Counted from the first letter of the stretch, positions 23,347 through 36,189 are shown. The stretch: 64,000 nt of DNA from Chlorokybus atmophyticus (GCA_009103225.1 RHPI01003587.1:66621-130620); one strand, 5' to 3'. Notes: generated from the sequence alone by a model not told the origin. Numbers and translations: made by a program.

Positions 23347-23931
23347 GTGGAGGTAGCAAATGGCATGCACACCGAGATGATGGAAGAGCCGGTGCAGCTG
23401 GACTTGTTGGCGGCGTTGTCGAGGTCGGCCGAGAGGCTTGATGTTGTTGCGACGGTGGCAATGATGGACAACAAGCATGGTTATGTGCAGCTGAATGGGT
23501 ACACACCGGAAAGCGTGCTCGTGGATACATGTGCGCAACCGGTGATGCTTGGAGCGAGAGCGGCGGCGCGCATGGGATTGCAGCCGAAGGATTGGGCGCC
23601 ATGTCCGTGGCATCTCAAGAAAGTTGGAGGAGGGGTTGAGGCCTTATTTGCAGTGACATTGGAGCCCGTTCAGATTCAGTTGTCTGCACATGGTGGAGCG
23701 CAAACCACTCTTGGTGTGCATTGCCTTATCACCGGGGGGGGGGAGCTGCGATGTATTACTAGGGCAGGAGTTCTTGTATCCAGTGGGAGAGTGGACAACT
23801 GGTTGGAGCAGGGGTTTTTTGGACCGGGATGGGAGCATGGTAATGGTGAGAAGGCGTTTTTCCCGTTGCGAGTGAGAGAGGTTGAGGAGGCTCGCGAGGG
23901 GGTGGACGGATGCGATGATACGTGTGGGTAA
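23347..23931 (+). pseudogene. gypsy-type aspartic protease fragment
   Basis: 195 codons with the retropepsin layout: VLVDTCAQPVMLGARAA is the active-site strand (DTC in place of DTG), followed by a beta-rich middle. At a run of nine G (about 23740-23748) the homologous frame shifts, and the overlapping frame at 23690-23875 continues with CDVLLGQEFLYPVG, the usual second-lobe motif. The G-run shift may be mutation or a homopolymer error. It differs from the methyltransferase-gypsy protease. No RT follows, so it is an isolated fragment. Confidence 0.65.
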
Positions 23932-24382
23932 AGGCGAGTGAGGGGGTCAGCTGGCATTCTCGGAATATGAACACCAGCTGAAGGGGGTGTGATGCGCGCT
24001 TGTTGTGAGTGTCGTATCATGTGTGTGAGTATGTACACTAGTGGGGCATCTTGAGGAGGATTCCAAGCTAGCATACATGCATGGAGGAACCTATAACATG
24101 TGAAGNGACCGGGATGGGAGCATGGTGATGGTGAGAAGGCGTTTTTCCCGTTGCGAGTGAGAGAGGTTGAGGAGGCTCGCGAGGGGGTGGACGGATGCGA
24201 TGATACGTGTGGGTAAAGGCGAGGGAGGGGGTCATTTGGCATTCTCGGGACATGAACACCAGCTGAAGGGGGTGTGATGCGTGCTTGTTGTGAGTGTGTC
24301 GTATCATGTGTGTGAGTGTGTACACTCGTGGGGCAGCTTGAGGAGGAAGCTACATGCATGGAGGAAGCTACAATATGTGAAG
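23822..24382 (+). repeat. near-identical 280-bp direct duplication joined at a single N
   Basis: Copy 1 (23822-24105) and copy 2 (24107-about 24382) both begin GACCGGGATGGGAGCATGG and end at ...TATGTGAAG, with only scattered differences. A single N at 24106 sits exactly at the join. This is either a tandem duplication or two haplotypes placed end to end by the assembler. Confidence 0.85.
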
Positions 24383-24510
24383 ATGAAGAAGGTGCAGCAT
24401 TATGAGGCTATGATGAGCTGATGGACGACGTCATCAAGCAACGATGGGATATGGCACGACAATGGGTTGTCATAGTGCATGCAGCTCAAGAGGCATAACG
24501 GTTGTAATTT

Positions 24511-24560
24511 GCAGGCTTATGCATCCAGTAGCACCCGTGCTACTGGATGCATGAGCCTGC
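24511..24560. repeat. 50-nt near-perfect hairpin
   Basis: Arms 24511-24534 and 24537-24560 (24 bp each) surround a CC spacer, with one G-T wobble. A third, diverged copy of the arm sequence follows at about 24566-24600. Both sides carry GTTGTAA/GTTACA ends. It could be the terminal palindrome of a small transposon or an LTR end. Confidence 0.8.
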
Positions 24561-24849
24561 ACGTTACATCTAGTAGCACGGGTGCTATTGGATATTTGAA
24601 CCTGCATGTTACAACCCTTGTTTGCAACCATGCACAGCGTACACAAACCCTAGCCACCTATGTGCCATGCAGGACTTTAAACTCAAACCTGAGCTTTCTC
24701 GCTGAGTATAAATTCAATACAGCAGCTATATATACCCTAGCAGTAAGCTCGATATCTGCTATACAAGGTATGCATACAAATGATATTCAACATATATCAA
24801 ACCATCGTCTATCTAAGTATCACATGAACGGAGCTTTACCAGGCAGTTT

Positions 24850-26605
24850 TCTTACTTACTGAATGAACCCCAGGCGGGGCTAATTCAAAATGTTTAAGAG
24901 TAGGCAGGGTATATACTACCACTCCGACGCAGGCAGTCATAACATACCAAGTCCAGAGCACCATGTTTTGAACTATGGTTAAGGAAGGACCTTGATGAAG
25001 ACGTTTGCCACAAGTCTTGCAGTAGTCAAAGTGCACTTTCTACCTTGCAGCTCTCTCGCACACAACGTAATGCACCACATTAATGTGCTTAGCCCGAGCT
25101 GAAGCAAGTAAGCAACCTGATGCTTCGTTAATTTAATGGCGCTCAACATTGTCAAAGTACAATCTTACACAGCTTGGCTCAAAGCCCAGGCCAGCCATTG
25201 AAACCGTCAGCTACATCACTTCCTTTACAGCATGGGTCATAGCGATGTACTCAGCCTCAGCCGTTGAGACTGCATTAGCAGCCTGAAGCTTAAAATTCCA
25301 GCTCACCACACATCCATTCAGCATAAAGGCAAACTCAGATGCGGATTTGCGCTTATCCACATTTTCAGCAAATTCAGCATTTCAAAAGCTCCGATACCCA
25401 AACATAACGATGCTCGTGCTAATTGAACACCCTGCTCTCAAGCTCAGTCTTTTCTCCGGCCAAAAAGACCCCAATTGATGTAGTTTCTCCATTGTATTTT
25501 AGGATTCCAACTCCAGCTTTTCAGTGCATGTCCATGGTAGAACAAGACATAGACCTTGCTAGTACGCCCATTGCATAGGATATGTCTGGCCTTATTGCCA
25601 CAAATCAATACAGCAGTTTTCCAACCAGGCGATTGTAAGGGTATTAGACTTTATCCAAGATCCTCAAGTCCAGGAGATGCCTATTGCAGCCAAGTGCATA
25701 TGTACAGCCATGGGCACGATTTTAAGCTTAGCCCGAGCTTGCCCAAACTTCTCGTTTATTGGCACAATCCCGTTCAATGACAATCCCCAAGAACAGCTTA
25801 GCTTTTCCCTCCCTCGGTAAACACCATCGCTGCTGACTACCACTTTATTGTCCACAAGAATGCGCCAAGCCTCGGAGTTCGCCTCATACCGAATTAAAAC
25901 TCCCGTATGGCTCGCAGTATCCATCTTCTTTCTTTAAGCCTTGGGCACATGGACATAGTGAATACTTCCAACCTCCCTTGAGTTCGAAACATCAGGCTAA
26001 TATCCAAAAAAACAGCTCCCACGATGTTTTAGGATCAGTTGCCTCCACAGGGAATTCGTTTTTAATATCATTTGCAGTTCAAACAGCATCACACCTTCCC
26101 TAGCTTGGCATCTTTAGGCATAGAGCGCGCCTTCTTGACAAGGGTCATGTTTAAACGTTCAGTCGCACCATTTCAATCCGGCATATGTGGTGCTGTGGTC
26201 TCATGCTTAACTCCTTTTTCAGCAAACCAGCCTTTCAAGTGTTGTTTTTTGTACTCACCTCCCCTGTCAAATCCTACTGCAGTAACTTGTAGTCCAAACT
26301 TGTATTCCAAGAAGGTTAATCTTTTGCAATCATAGCAACATCTGACTTCAAGACCAGCGGTACCAGCACACTCATCTTGCTGAAATCTTCCAAGAAGGTA
26401 CACACATTTAACAACCTTCCTTTGTAAGCACAGAGACAGGTTTACAGACATCTATATGAACTAACTTCAAATGGCTCTTGCTCACACGTGAAGACTCAGG
26501 TTATGGTGTTTCAGTTTGCTTGGCTAGAATACAAGGCTCACAACATGATCTTCAGTGCTGCAAACGTCTCAATTGACGCCTTCACACCTTTAACCATTCC
26601 CTCCT
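24850..26605 (-). pseudogene. pol: Ty1/copia pol remnant: integrase, linker and RNase H, minus strand
   Basis: Reading leftward from 26605: the GAG-pre-integrase end (GMVKG), then an integrase core fragment (FLEDFSKMS, GFDRGGEYKKQHLKGW, KHETTAPHMP), the copia linker near 25790-25925 (VLIRYEANSEAWRIL), and RNase H near 25060-25420 (DKRKSASEFAFM, STAEAEYIAM). It matches the copia pol at 45488-50677 block by block, but with many stops. Most of the polymerase core is missing or unreadable. It appears to be the downstream half of the element whose gag/protease lies at 32290-33240. Confidence 0.75.
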
Positions 26606-26606
26606 A

Positions 26607-26965
26607 TGAAGAACTAGTGTGCATGTATGCGCCCTACCTCATACATGCGCTCACACTAGGGGAAGAACAAGCGCAAGCATGTCAACGACTAAGAGGCGTA
26701 TGCTCGTATTGCAGTTCCATCTGTATGCGCCACATACAGTGAGTTATATACCAAGCTAGTCAACATAAGAAAAGACTAGTCAACCCTAGTAAAAATAAAC
26801 TCTAGTCAACACTAGTCAATGGTCAAAGTCAAGGTTGACCGTAACTCTTGTAACTCACGTAACTCCTGTTGACTGTAACTCCCATTGCGTAACCGCCGCA
26901 CATGTCCAAGTAACGTCAACAAGCTGATTGTATTATAAGTATTAGTATTAGTAGGGATGCAAACA
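26607..26965 (-). repeat. copia LTR, family 2, reverse orientation (solo)
   Basis: The reverse complement aligns along its length with the LTR at 42868-43252: shared blocks are TATGCGCCCTACC, CACTAGGGGAA, the CTAGTCAAC array, and AAGCTGATTGTATTATAAG. No internal sequence continues on either side in the correct order, so I read it as a solo LTR. The ends are approximate and no target duplication was found. Confidence 0.65.
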
Positions 26966-27421
26966 TTCAGGTGCGAATTAACTGTGCCACAAAGTAGCAC
27001 TCTCCATCGGTAGCAGCTAGCAATGCAAAGCGTGATTAACACGCAACTGGCGGCAGTATTTAGCTAGCGTATTTTGCGTCGCGCCTTGGGGGGGAGTGCG
27101 GGGATGGGGCCAATCCAAGCCCTAACTCCCGTGTGCTCTCCCTTATCATTTCTCTTGCTTGTGTCCCTTCTCTGCGCCCCGTCTGGCTCTGCTGGACACC
27201 GGTCACAGTGGGTCGACGCCCTCTGCCCCCCCCCCCCCCTTTCCTTCCTCTTCCTCTCATAGCCTGCCTCTCCCCTCATGACCCTGATTCACTTCCCCTT
27301 GCCCAAGTTTAACCTCCCAGCCCCTTCCCTTCCCACCTCATCCCAACCCCATGGACAATCGCGCCCTCCCCCCCTCCCCGCTGCAGCGACCTGAACGACA
27401 GCCGTGTCTTGACTCCACATT

Positions 27422-28830
27422 ATGCAATCTAGCACCCCCTTTCCCTTTGGATCTGCGAGCTCCTCTCCTCCTACCCCTTTCCCCTCCACATATGAGATGC
27501 GTTCAGTTATTGCAGCATCTCTTAACTCTATAGCCGTAGCTAAATCAGCTGCAGATGCTAGTGCTGCTGCCACCTCACTGTCGCCTGCTTATGTAAATCT
27601 ATGGCGCACGCATATGCGGGCCTTATGCTTGGTCTTTATCTTTCTTTTTACTCCGTTTTGAGCCTCTGCTACTACTGCTACCACAGCTTTGCTACACGCT
27701 TCTTGCACGGATGGTGTGTTGATAAATCAATGATATTGTTCATACATGATGGCTTCTACGGCGAGTATCATTGCGTCCTCCATGCTCCTCCTGCTTGTAC
27801 GGAGGTGCTTTTTGGAGCTGCCACTTGTCTGCTCCCCTTATTCATGGTCAGCTTCCTGTGATAAAAGGGGGGGGGGGGGGGGGNCCTCCATTCTACTTTC
27901 GTAGCTGGGTCTCCTTTCTAGGAGTCACAGCGCTGATTGAGCCTTTTCTCCAGGCTGCTCTCCGCAGCTATGGGGACATGGGTGCCTTACTCGTTGTGTC
28001 GTCTCGTGTTGTTCCCTTCTCCACTCTAAATGTCGCTGTAAGTTTCTTCCGCTCCTTGGTAAAACCTTGCCAAAGAAAAAAATAAAAGCTTCACTTTACA
28101 TATGTGAATGGCGGGCTCCCCTCCAAAACGATATTCACGGTGCTCACCCCGCGGTCTCCTTTGTTATGCTTTGGGTGCATGCAGGAGGGTCATGCCATGC
28201 GAAGGATGCATGCCCTCGGTCTTGCAGACCTCTTGCCCCTCCCAAGCATGCTCGGCATAAACCCTTCATTTGGAAGGTTCATCCCTCCTCCTGCCGATGA
28301 CGATGTTGCTGCCTCTCCTGCACCTCACTGTACGGAGGAGGGTGCTATGATGCAACCGCCGGCAGATGGAGACTCATCTTTCCCCACACTTGCTTAACCC
28401 CACGCCGAGGTGCACGGGGACAATACAGCACCCCACAAGAGCTAAACGCAAAACCATAGCTGGGGCGAAGGCTGCAGCAATTCGCCCCCAGTCTGTTGCC
28501 CAGCCCAAGTGCTGGCCCCTTGAGCAAGTGGGTGCATGCCCGTTGCCAATCTCCGCCTCAACCACCCCCACCCAACAAAAGCCTCCTACTCCTGCAAAAG
28601 CAGCCGTGCCCGCACTGTCTGCACCCCCCTCCACCCCTCTGACTGTTTATCAAAGCGATGCCAACGTTGCCGCCAGCTGGGAGGATATGGTGAGCGAGGG
28701 GCCAAAAGCTTGCAGCTCTGGCCCCTCTGGCTCTGCTGATCTGATCTGATCAGCAGAGCCAGAGGGGCCTGAGCAACCCCCTTCAGACGTTGCTCCCCCG
28801 ACAGCTGACGAAGAGGCGTCTTAGCCCCTT
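27422..28830 (+). pseudogene. LINE ORF1-like region
   Basis: Discontinuous frames: 27422-27661 (Ser/Pro-rich start, Ala-rich helix), an interruption by poly-G and N at 27868-27884, then 28104-28397 with CFGCMQEGHAMRRM, which resembles a CCHC knuckle missing its last Cys, and a Pro/Ala-rich tail to about 28740. A short palindrome TCTGCTGATCTGATCTGATCAGCAGA spans about 28732-28757. A nucleic-acid-binding ORF1 role is inference from position and knuckle. Confidence 0.4.
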
Positions 28831-29359
28831 GTTACTTGGCGCCGTGAGCTTGGCCTAGAGCCGGAGCTTAAGACCCACTGCCTGCTTCTTGTTCCCGTCA
28901 TCACAAGGGGGCATCTTTTTCTCGAATCTGCATGTATCTTGCAGACGGACCCAGGTCAAACCACGAGCTTGAAGTTTGTCCGCGCCTCCCCCTCATGCTT
29001 GGCGGACAACTCACTGCGGATGTGGCGCAGCCGAGTTCCAAACTCCCTTTGCAAGGTCTTCTTCACGTCGTTGCAAGGGAGATATGAACTTTAGCTTGAC
29101 TACTCGGGGGCCAATGCGTCCCTGCTGTACACGGAGGTTTTGAGATTAACACGGCCTACGCTATTATTCTCGTGCTAGCCGCAGATGGGGCGATGACTAC
29201 CCCACTCCCCTCACAGCGCTGGTGCACGCTCCGTGTGTGGGGCGCCCACATCGCCTCCCGCACGCCAGAACACGCGCAATTGCTTGGCAAAGCTTTTTTA
29301 TATGCTGTTACACACTGGCAGCAGTGAGGTTCCCCTACTCGGGAAGACATGGACGATCA

Positions 29360-29541
<182 letters not shown>

Positions 29542-29889
29542 CTGCGCACTCTGCAGCTGCGTCAGTGGATGCTCAAGAGACGGCCTGCAATGATGCCCAG
29601 CATATGTCTCCTTAGCCCGTGGCAAGCCATCAGAGTTGCCCCCGCGCAACTAATGCTCTCTCTGTTCGCATATGTTGCGCACTCAGTAGGGGCTTCGGGT
29701 GTGTTGTTGGCGCTTCCTCTGGCACGGTGTTTTGGCTTCCCCGTGCATCCCCTTCTCACATATTCACTCTATTCATCCCTCAATAGAGATGTGGCCGCTC
29801 CCGTGCTCTTCTTTTGCATGAGACCAAGATTTTCGACTGTAGCCAGGCTTCCTGGCTTTAGCGTTTTTTCGAGATTGGTCGCTCGGTGT

Positions 29890-30600
29890 GGGCCCCGTCT
29901 CAGGGGAGCAGCGGGGGTGTTGCCATCCTCTACCCTCATGCGTGGTCCGTTATGGTGGTTGATGAGGATGTGTGTGTCCCAGCCCGTTGCTGCTAGCTCC
30001 ATCTCCGATGGGCGGCATGCTCCTCATTGTGACGTGTATGCGCCTAACTTTGCGGAGGAGTGCCAGGCTTTTCTCTGCTCTCTCTTTACCTCCCTCCCCG
30101 AACTGGGCAATGTTCGGTGGGGACTGGAACTTAATTGAACACCTAGAGTTTAACCATATCAACTCCAGGCTCTCTTCATTACTGCTGAAGATGTCGTCCC
30201 TCGCGCAGTTGCTGCAGCAATACGACCTGGAGAATGTCTACCGTGTTAGCTTCCCGCACAACACTTCTTTCACACGGGTACGCTTCGTTCACGGTGGTGT
30301 CGTTCTCATGGCCCGCCTTGACCGCTTTTACTCTTCCACATGTCTCCGTCCACTTGTTGGCACACATCTCATACGCGCCGATGAAACGCTGTTTGACCAC
30401 AAGCCCGTGCTGCTTGAGCTATGCCCCAACTCCAGCTCCTCTCGGGGTTCAAGTTGCTGGAAGCTAAACAAGGCCCTCCTAAAGGACCATTTATTTTTTT
30501 CAGATTTCCACTCTCTATGGCTTTCCCACCAGCATCTTCGCCTTTCAAAGGCTGTCAGGCTTAGCTGGTTTAAAACAGGCTTCGAAGACGTCTGTTCCCT
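29890..30600 (+). pseudogene. LINE ORF2 endonuclease domain (APE/EEP type)
   Basis: YAPNFAEECQAFL (about 30041-30080) is the strand before the catalytic GDxN. A frameshift near 30100 moves to the frame of 29972-30631, which has FGGDWNLIEH, the DLENVYR/SFT strand, ARLDRFYSS, and FDHKPVLLEL in place of SDHxP. The order and spacing fit the C-terminal half of a LINE endonuclease, which nicks target DNA. The N-terminal half is lost toward the poly-C run. Confidence 0.75.
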
Positions 30601-30608
30601 TGCCTGGC

Positions 30609-30993
30609 TGTTGAATGTTATCACTTGTTGAAAGTACATGTATAGGCGGCGCCTACATGTAGTTGGTATGATCAGCTTAGCCTTTACAGTTACAGGAGTT
30701 ACGAGAGTTACAAGAGTTACGGGAGTTACAGCGGTTATGGTCAACCATGGTCAACTTTAACTTTAACCATTGACTTTGACCACTGACTAGTGTTGACTAG
30801 TGTTGACTTTAACCAGAGTTGTCTAGAGTTGACTAGTACTTAGTAGCATAGTTTATAAGATACTTTTATTGCTTGATACAGCGGGTCGCACATTGTCTCT
30901 ATAGTTGCGTGCTTGCTGCACTTGTCCTTAGTGTGTGCACACTTGTATGTAGGAGGCAAATACACACACACTAGGTGCATCACTAGTTCAACA
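30609..30993 (+). repeat. solo copia LTR, family 1, inserted in the LINE
   Basis: A 385-bp LTR starting TGTTGAATG and ending CTAGTTCAACA, homologous along its length to the LTRs at 36190-36563 and 49265-49644. Flanks CTGGC (30604-30608) and CCGGC (30994-30998) are a 5-bp target duplication with one change. Removing the LTR and one duplicate restores an open LINE frame. A solo LTR arises by recombination between the two LTRs of a full element. Confidence 0.88.
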
Positions 30994-30999
30994 CCGGCG

Positions 31000-31790
31000 C
31001 TATGAAGGTTCACAGGCTCGCCACCGCCGAGCTAAGGTCAGCAAGTTTCCCTCCCTACGAGCTTTACTTGTAGGGCATGAGCGTAACCTTGCTGCAGCCC
31101 CTCCCCCGCAACGCCTGCTTGTTAAAAGGCAATCTCTCCTCGCCCAAATCTCTAAGCTGTAGGCAATGGCGCTTGAGCTCTAACACACGTTTCGCCAGCC
31201 AGCACCCTTTTCTTGGGGAGCGCATGAACAAAGATTGCTTTTCAAATGCAAGGCGGACGGACTTTCCGCATCACTATTCTCGCTCTTTTTCCACAGTCCC
31301 CCCCCCCCCCCCCCCCCNACAAGAGGAGATCTGCGGTGCTGTCAGAGATTACTACCGCCGACCAACTGTTCACAGCATCCCACCCTGACCCTGTGCTACA
31401 GCAACGCGCCCAGGCTGCATGTGTTCGGTGTGTTCCAGAAACGGTGCAGTCATCCGGTGTATGTCGTCTGTCTTTACACTTACCCTGGAGGAGCTCCATG
31501 ATGCACTTGTAGAGGTGGAGCCTGGGCAATGTTCGGGAAGTGACGGGTTCACTGCTGTCTTTAGTCAGACCTCGTGATCCCTCTTCGAGCAGGACTATCA
31601 TGAATACTGTCTTTGTGTTTCAGCTGGAGGTGTGATAGGCACATTGCAGCGTGCTGGGGTGATCACACTTATTCACAAGCATGGTGTCACCTCCGACCTC
31701 AAGAACTTGCGTCCAATCACTCTTTTGCCCTTGCACTACATGCGGGCTCTTAGTCTTCGCTGAACTCTCGTCCTTCCAAACACTATGTTG
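31000..31790 (+). pseudogene. LINE ORF2 linker and reverse transcriptase start
   Basis: The frame resumes after the solo LTR with the endonuclease-RT linker (GERMNKDCFSN). Poly-C plus N at 31300-31319 interrupts it. Then comes the RT start: LEELHDALVEVEPGQ, CSGSDGFTAVF, AGVITLIHKHG and DLKNLRPITLLPLHY, the classic first motifs of LINE RT. Stops (for example TGA at 31576) and the loss of all later motifs, including the catalytic box, make it a fragment. Confidence 0.8.
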
Positions 31791-32289
31791 CGGGATTAGA
31801 CTTGGTACGTTGCAGATTTTACACGATGACTAAGTAAGGACTGAGGGACTGATGGGTGCCTGAGCCTGCCTGCCGCTGCCTAAAATGTTACACTTGAATT
31901 GTTGGGTTTACCGTTTGCTTATGCGGACTGACACGGACGGCCGCGGGCCGAACCCGTGTATGTAAAGCCCACAATATATACATTATACCGGCAGTCGTGA
32001 GAGTATGTCCACTTGCAAATGTGCAGCCGACTTGCGCATGAAGCTACCTACAACATTGAGTCTAGCTGTCGCACTCGTGCGCAGCTTGTCAACCCGTGGT
32101 GTCTGCCTCAAAACTCCTCCTCAACCCCCTCCTCTTGCTCCTCCTCCGACAATTCTCCTGCTTCTTTCCTACCTGCTTCGTCCTCTCCTTTTTTGGCTAC
32201 TCTCCCCTTGCCTAGTTGGTGTATGCCCGTTTGCCTTGATTTTGGTTGGCTGGTTAGTATCCTAGCGTTAGTCGACTTCACTTTATTAT

Positions 32290-33240
32290 TGATCCCCCCC
32301 ACCACAAAAGAAATAAAGCAACGCAGAGTTTGATGTGATCCAGGACTCAAGTCTATCATGTACAATTCTCTCACATTCCTCGCAAACACGTGTGTTTTAC
32401 CACCACGCATGACAAATCCATATTCTTTTATAATATGGTGTTGGCCCTAGCCCGCAGCAGCACAAATATTGAAAATACTTGCATCTACCTTAAAAACATA
32501 TAAAACTTGCTGAAATGTCACATGCTTGGTGTTGCCATCCACCACGCAGCTTAAATTAACCATGCCAATTTCGATTGCATGTGATATCAGACCTCTTTAA
32601 AACCATACATAACGACAGGTTTTACCAGAGATTTATTGTCTTCTGGATAGTCTTTGCATGAAGGCATGTGCTAAGTACACCCATCATCAAGTAACCAGCC
32701 ATGTTTACAAGCTTGAGACTCAGCCAGTGCAGTGAATACTACCTTCTCATCTGCAGACTCCTTGCCTCTCTGATCTTTGGTCTTCTCTAAACAGATCCTC
32801 AAGAGGTGGCCCCTCTTATGGCAATGACACTCCACCGTCTTCAGCCAACCTTCTCTTCTTGCGCCTTCGCCTCTTCCTTTCCCACGACTTTGGAAAGATG
32901 AGAAAGACTTCATATTTGCATTAAATGCAATAGTTTCTCCACTCTTTTGCATCTACACTCGGCAGCTTGGGGAAAACCTCTGCCAGGCTCGGATTTATAT
33001 AAAACTAATGCCTGGGATTTGAACTTCAACGTTAAACCTCACAGGCAACCTAGACATGATGTTCCAGACCACTTCAGTCTCCTTGATGTTGTGGCTAAAA
33101 GCAATTAGATTTGTCGAGAGGTCTCTACTCCTTGCAACAAATGTGGTGACATGCTCGCCAGTCTTCATCTTCGATGACGACATTAGTCTCGTAGGTTGCA
33201 GCTTTCGCGCATTATTGTTTGACCTAAGTTAGCAAAAGTG
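32290..33240 (-). pseudogene. gag: Ty1/copia gag-protease-pre-integrase remnant, minus strand
   Basis: Reading leftward: gag helix text (MKTGEHVTTFVARSRDL, EVVWNIMSRLP; 33183-32995), a zinc knuckle CHCHKRGHLLRIC and the protease start WLLDDGCT (DDG for DSG) in 32952-32671, then a broken protease/GAG-pre-integrase stretch to about 32300 with several stops. It joins logically to the integrase half at 26605-24850, so the two probably were one element before the LINE/LTR insertion. Confidence 0.75.
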
Positions 33241-33893
33241 GTCATATTGTGATTGTTCATGTAATTTGCCATTATAGGGCTTTGGTACAGCACAATCAGC
33301 TGCATTACAAACAATTCAATAGGTTGCAAGTGCTATGGAGATGTCGCACAAATTTGACCAAAGGCATTCAGCTCCGTACAGTTGTTCTGAAGTTTAGCAT
33401 CCGCCACATAGCTGCAGTTATGGCAGTGGTGCGTTGTGAGCAGCACGGTCGGATGTGCACTATATGTGCGCTCGACAAACCTCAATTGCATGACCACATC
33501 AAGTGTGCACTGCATGCGCGCTCGACAAACTTCAATTGCATGACCACAGCAAGTGTCATATGAGAGCAGTGCGGCGTGAAGAGCAAGAGTGTAGTCGGCT
33601 CGGCAAATACCAGCACCAGTGTGTTGCCCATCGCCTAGCCACCAATACAACATTATACATAGTTCACTGCCTGATGCAACGTAGTACACATGCGGGCTAT
33701 AGGATTGAACAATGCAATAAGCACATTAAACCGACCTATGCCAGCAGTCAGTCTTCTACTGTAATGCGGCACTGGTGTTGTACTTGCCAAAGGACAGCGT
33801 CATGCTAATGTTGGACTCTTCGGCAGTTTTGCTGAAGCATGGGTGCCAGATCTTACCACACCCAGAGACTTCAAGGGGGGGGGGGGGGGGGGN

Positions 33894-33951
<58 letters not shown>

Positions 33952-36184
33952 GGGGGATACGTTTACTAATGTCGCATGAACAAAAGGCGGCGGCCGTCTC
34001 GATGTGGCGATGGAAAACGTTGACTTGCATGTTGGCGCAAAGATTTGCTTATGAACTTGCATTAAAGCAGGCATTGATGCGCTTATGCGTGCTATAAATG
34101 GGTGCACTTATATAATGCTTCTGTGGCATGGGGCAACCTGTTACGTTAACTTCTATTATAGTTTTCGCAGCTAACAACGTTGTGTGCCAACCAGAAGGAT
34201 TTTGGTGGGCTGAGGTCAATATTGCAGCGGGTTGGTGTGTCATTTGCATATATGCGCTGCGTGTCATACCGCTCAATATAAGTCTTATAACCGCCTTGTA
34301 CCACACCACTCTCATTTCTTTTTTGCAATATCATGTGCATAATATAAATGTTGGCATTTGGCAATCTAATGTGGGGCACTTACCAAAAATGGAGCTTAAG
34401 ACAAGCTCCATCCAGCAGCAGGCTGTTCTGCAGCATATGGCAATTTGCGCACTGCGTGTTAATGTCGTCAACATGTTTGCAGTGATCACAGTCTCGATGC
34501 ATCACGACCCCTGTTAGCAAACACCTAGTAATGCGTCACCCAGAATGCGGCCACAAAAAAACTGGAGACAAACCTCACTTATCGACGTAGCAAGCATTGC
34601 CCAGTGTAAGAACCAAGATGTTCTTGCACAGGCAGGTGCTACAACAATATCGCAGGCTCTAAGTGTGCATGCATAATGTAGATCGGTGTACACAACAACA
34701 ATGTTGTAATTGCACATTTGTGACCAGCTTAGATATATTCAACAAGGGCTACAACGGTATCGCACCTCAGTTGCAAAATGCCCACAACGTCAGTCCTCGT
34801 TCCACCGCGGATGTCGCAGCACACCCTATTTAGCCTGGTGCACTAAAGCGACCTCGTGCACATGAGGTGTGTGCAACATATTTTGTAAACGACTCATTGA
34901 CGAAATGCCGATGTCACTGTGAAGCCATTGGGTGTTGCCTGATACCACTCAAGGATAGCTTAATAAGCGCCGTAGGCATTTTATTAACAATGATGCATAC
35001 ACTCGCAACCTCGCCCTCCAACGCTCAACACTGCGAGGCTTCCATCTCTAAGGACTACCATAGTGTCACAAAATCTTTGTAAAAGAGGCCTGTAAAATTA
35101 GTTATCTTAGTATTCGTAAGAAGGGCGCCAGCTTGTTACAGTGCATGATCGCTACAATGCATAGTGAGGGGTGCCAAAAAGTTAGTAGATATTTTGTATG
35201 ATGCCCGCGCGGAGTTATTTTTGCTACAAGTTTTTTTGTGGCATTATAGTTGTGCATGCGCCACCCCGGTATGACGAGTGCGATGAGTTTATGAAGCACA
35301 GCCTATGGATGCGGACGGTATCATGCCTTTGTCACATAAGACACGTTGCATGTAGACGGATACTAATTGAGGGCTGGTCAACAGAAGGATGGACTAAGTG
35401 GGGACTGATCAACCCTGCTAGACGCTAATGATTACGTGCACCTTACCCTTATGTTGGACGCCGGCAACAACTTGAAAAAGAAGAAGAACTCCTCGGGGAT
35501 TCATTTTGCACATACACCATTCCCTCTTGGTCAAGGCAACCAAGGCTCCCTTGCAGCTGTGGAGATGTTAATATGCGCTACTGGATTATGTGTTGGGCGC
35601 ATATACTTGGTGGTGCTAGACGGCAAGAGGTCGTGTACAATAAGGAGAGTGGCATTGCAAGTCGCAACAGGCACTGCGACCATTGCTGCTAGGTGACACG
35701 CTCCACATAGTTAGCATGTAATGTGCAGGACCACGGGCAATGGACCGTGCTTCTCATCGGCTATTGCTGTCACAAGGGTTCGCTGCTACCGCCCAAAGGT
35801 GGAGCTGTGCTGGTTGAAGGCTAATGGGAGTTGAAGTCCAGGGAGTGATGGCTGCACATAGTAGGTATGCTGTTGATTATGACCCGTGCAATCTTAGCAT
35901 CTTTTAATATTACCGATTGATTGCTGCGGATGTGAGCATATGACCAGTGTGCCAACAAATATAACAAAGCAGCAAAAGCGTGTGCCACCAAGTATATACA
36001 TGTGGTGAGTTGTGTTGAAGGTCATTAGTGAATTTAAGTGTAGGCACCACAACTTGCTAACATACACAACATGCCAAGATCTCATTAGCGAGACGAGTGT
36101 CAATAAAGTGACGTTTTCGAACTCTGTCAAGTAAGGCAATTATAACGATGCAAATGAAAGTAGCAACAGGCAGTGTGAAGCCCG
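33241..36184. other. about 3 kb without supportable genes; homopolymer and short tandem repeats
   Basis: Contains a 50-bp tandem duplication (about 33467-33516 and 33517-33566, both with GCTCGACAAAC and CAATTGCATGACCACA) and a poly-G run 33875-33950 broken by N at 33893. The remaining frames are short and match nothing I know. Much of it may be decayed transposon sequence. Confidence 0.5.
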
Positions 36185-36189
36185 TCTCC

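Noticed and set aside
23676-24359. Minus-strand 227-residue ORF
   Set aside because: It runs through the duplicated segment and N and opposes the protease frame.
31786-32054. Another solo LTR (TGTTGCGGG...CTACAACA) in the LINE
   Set aside because: No target duplication and no second copy in the window.
33467-33566. CRISPR-like direct repeats
   Set aside because: Only two adjacent copies, no spacers, eukaryotic context.
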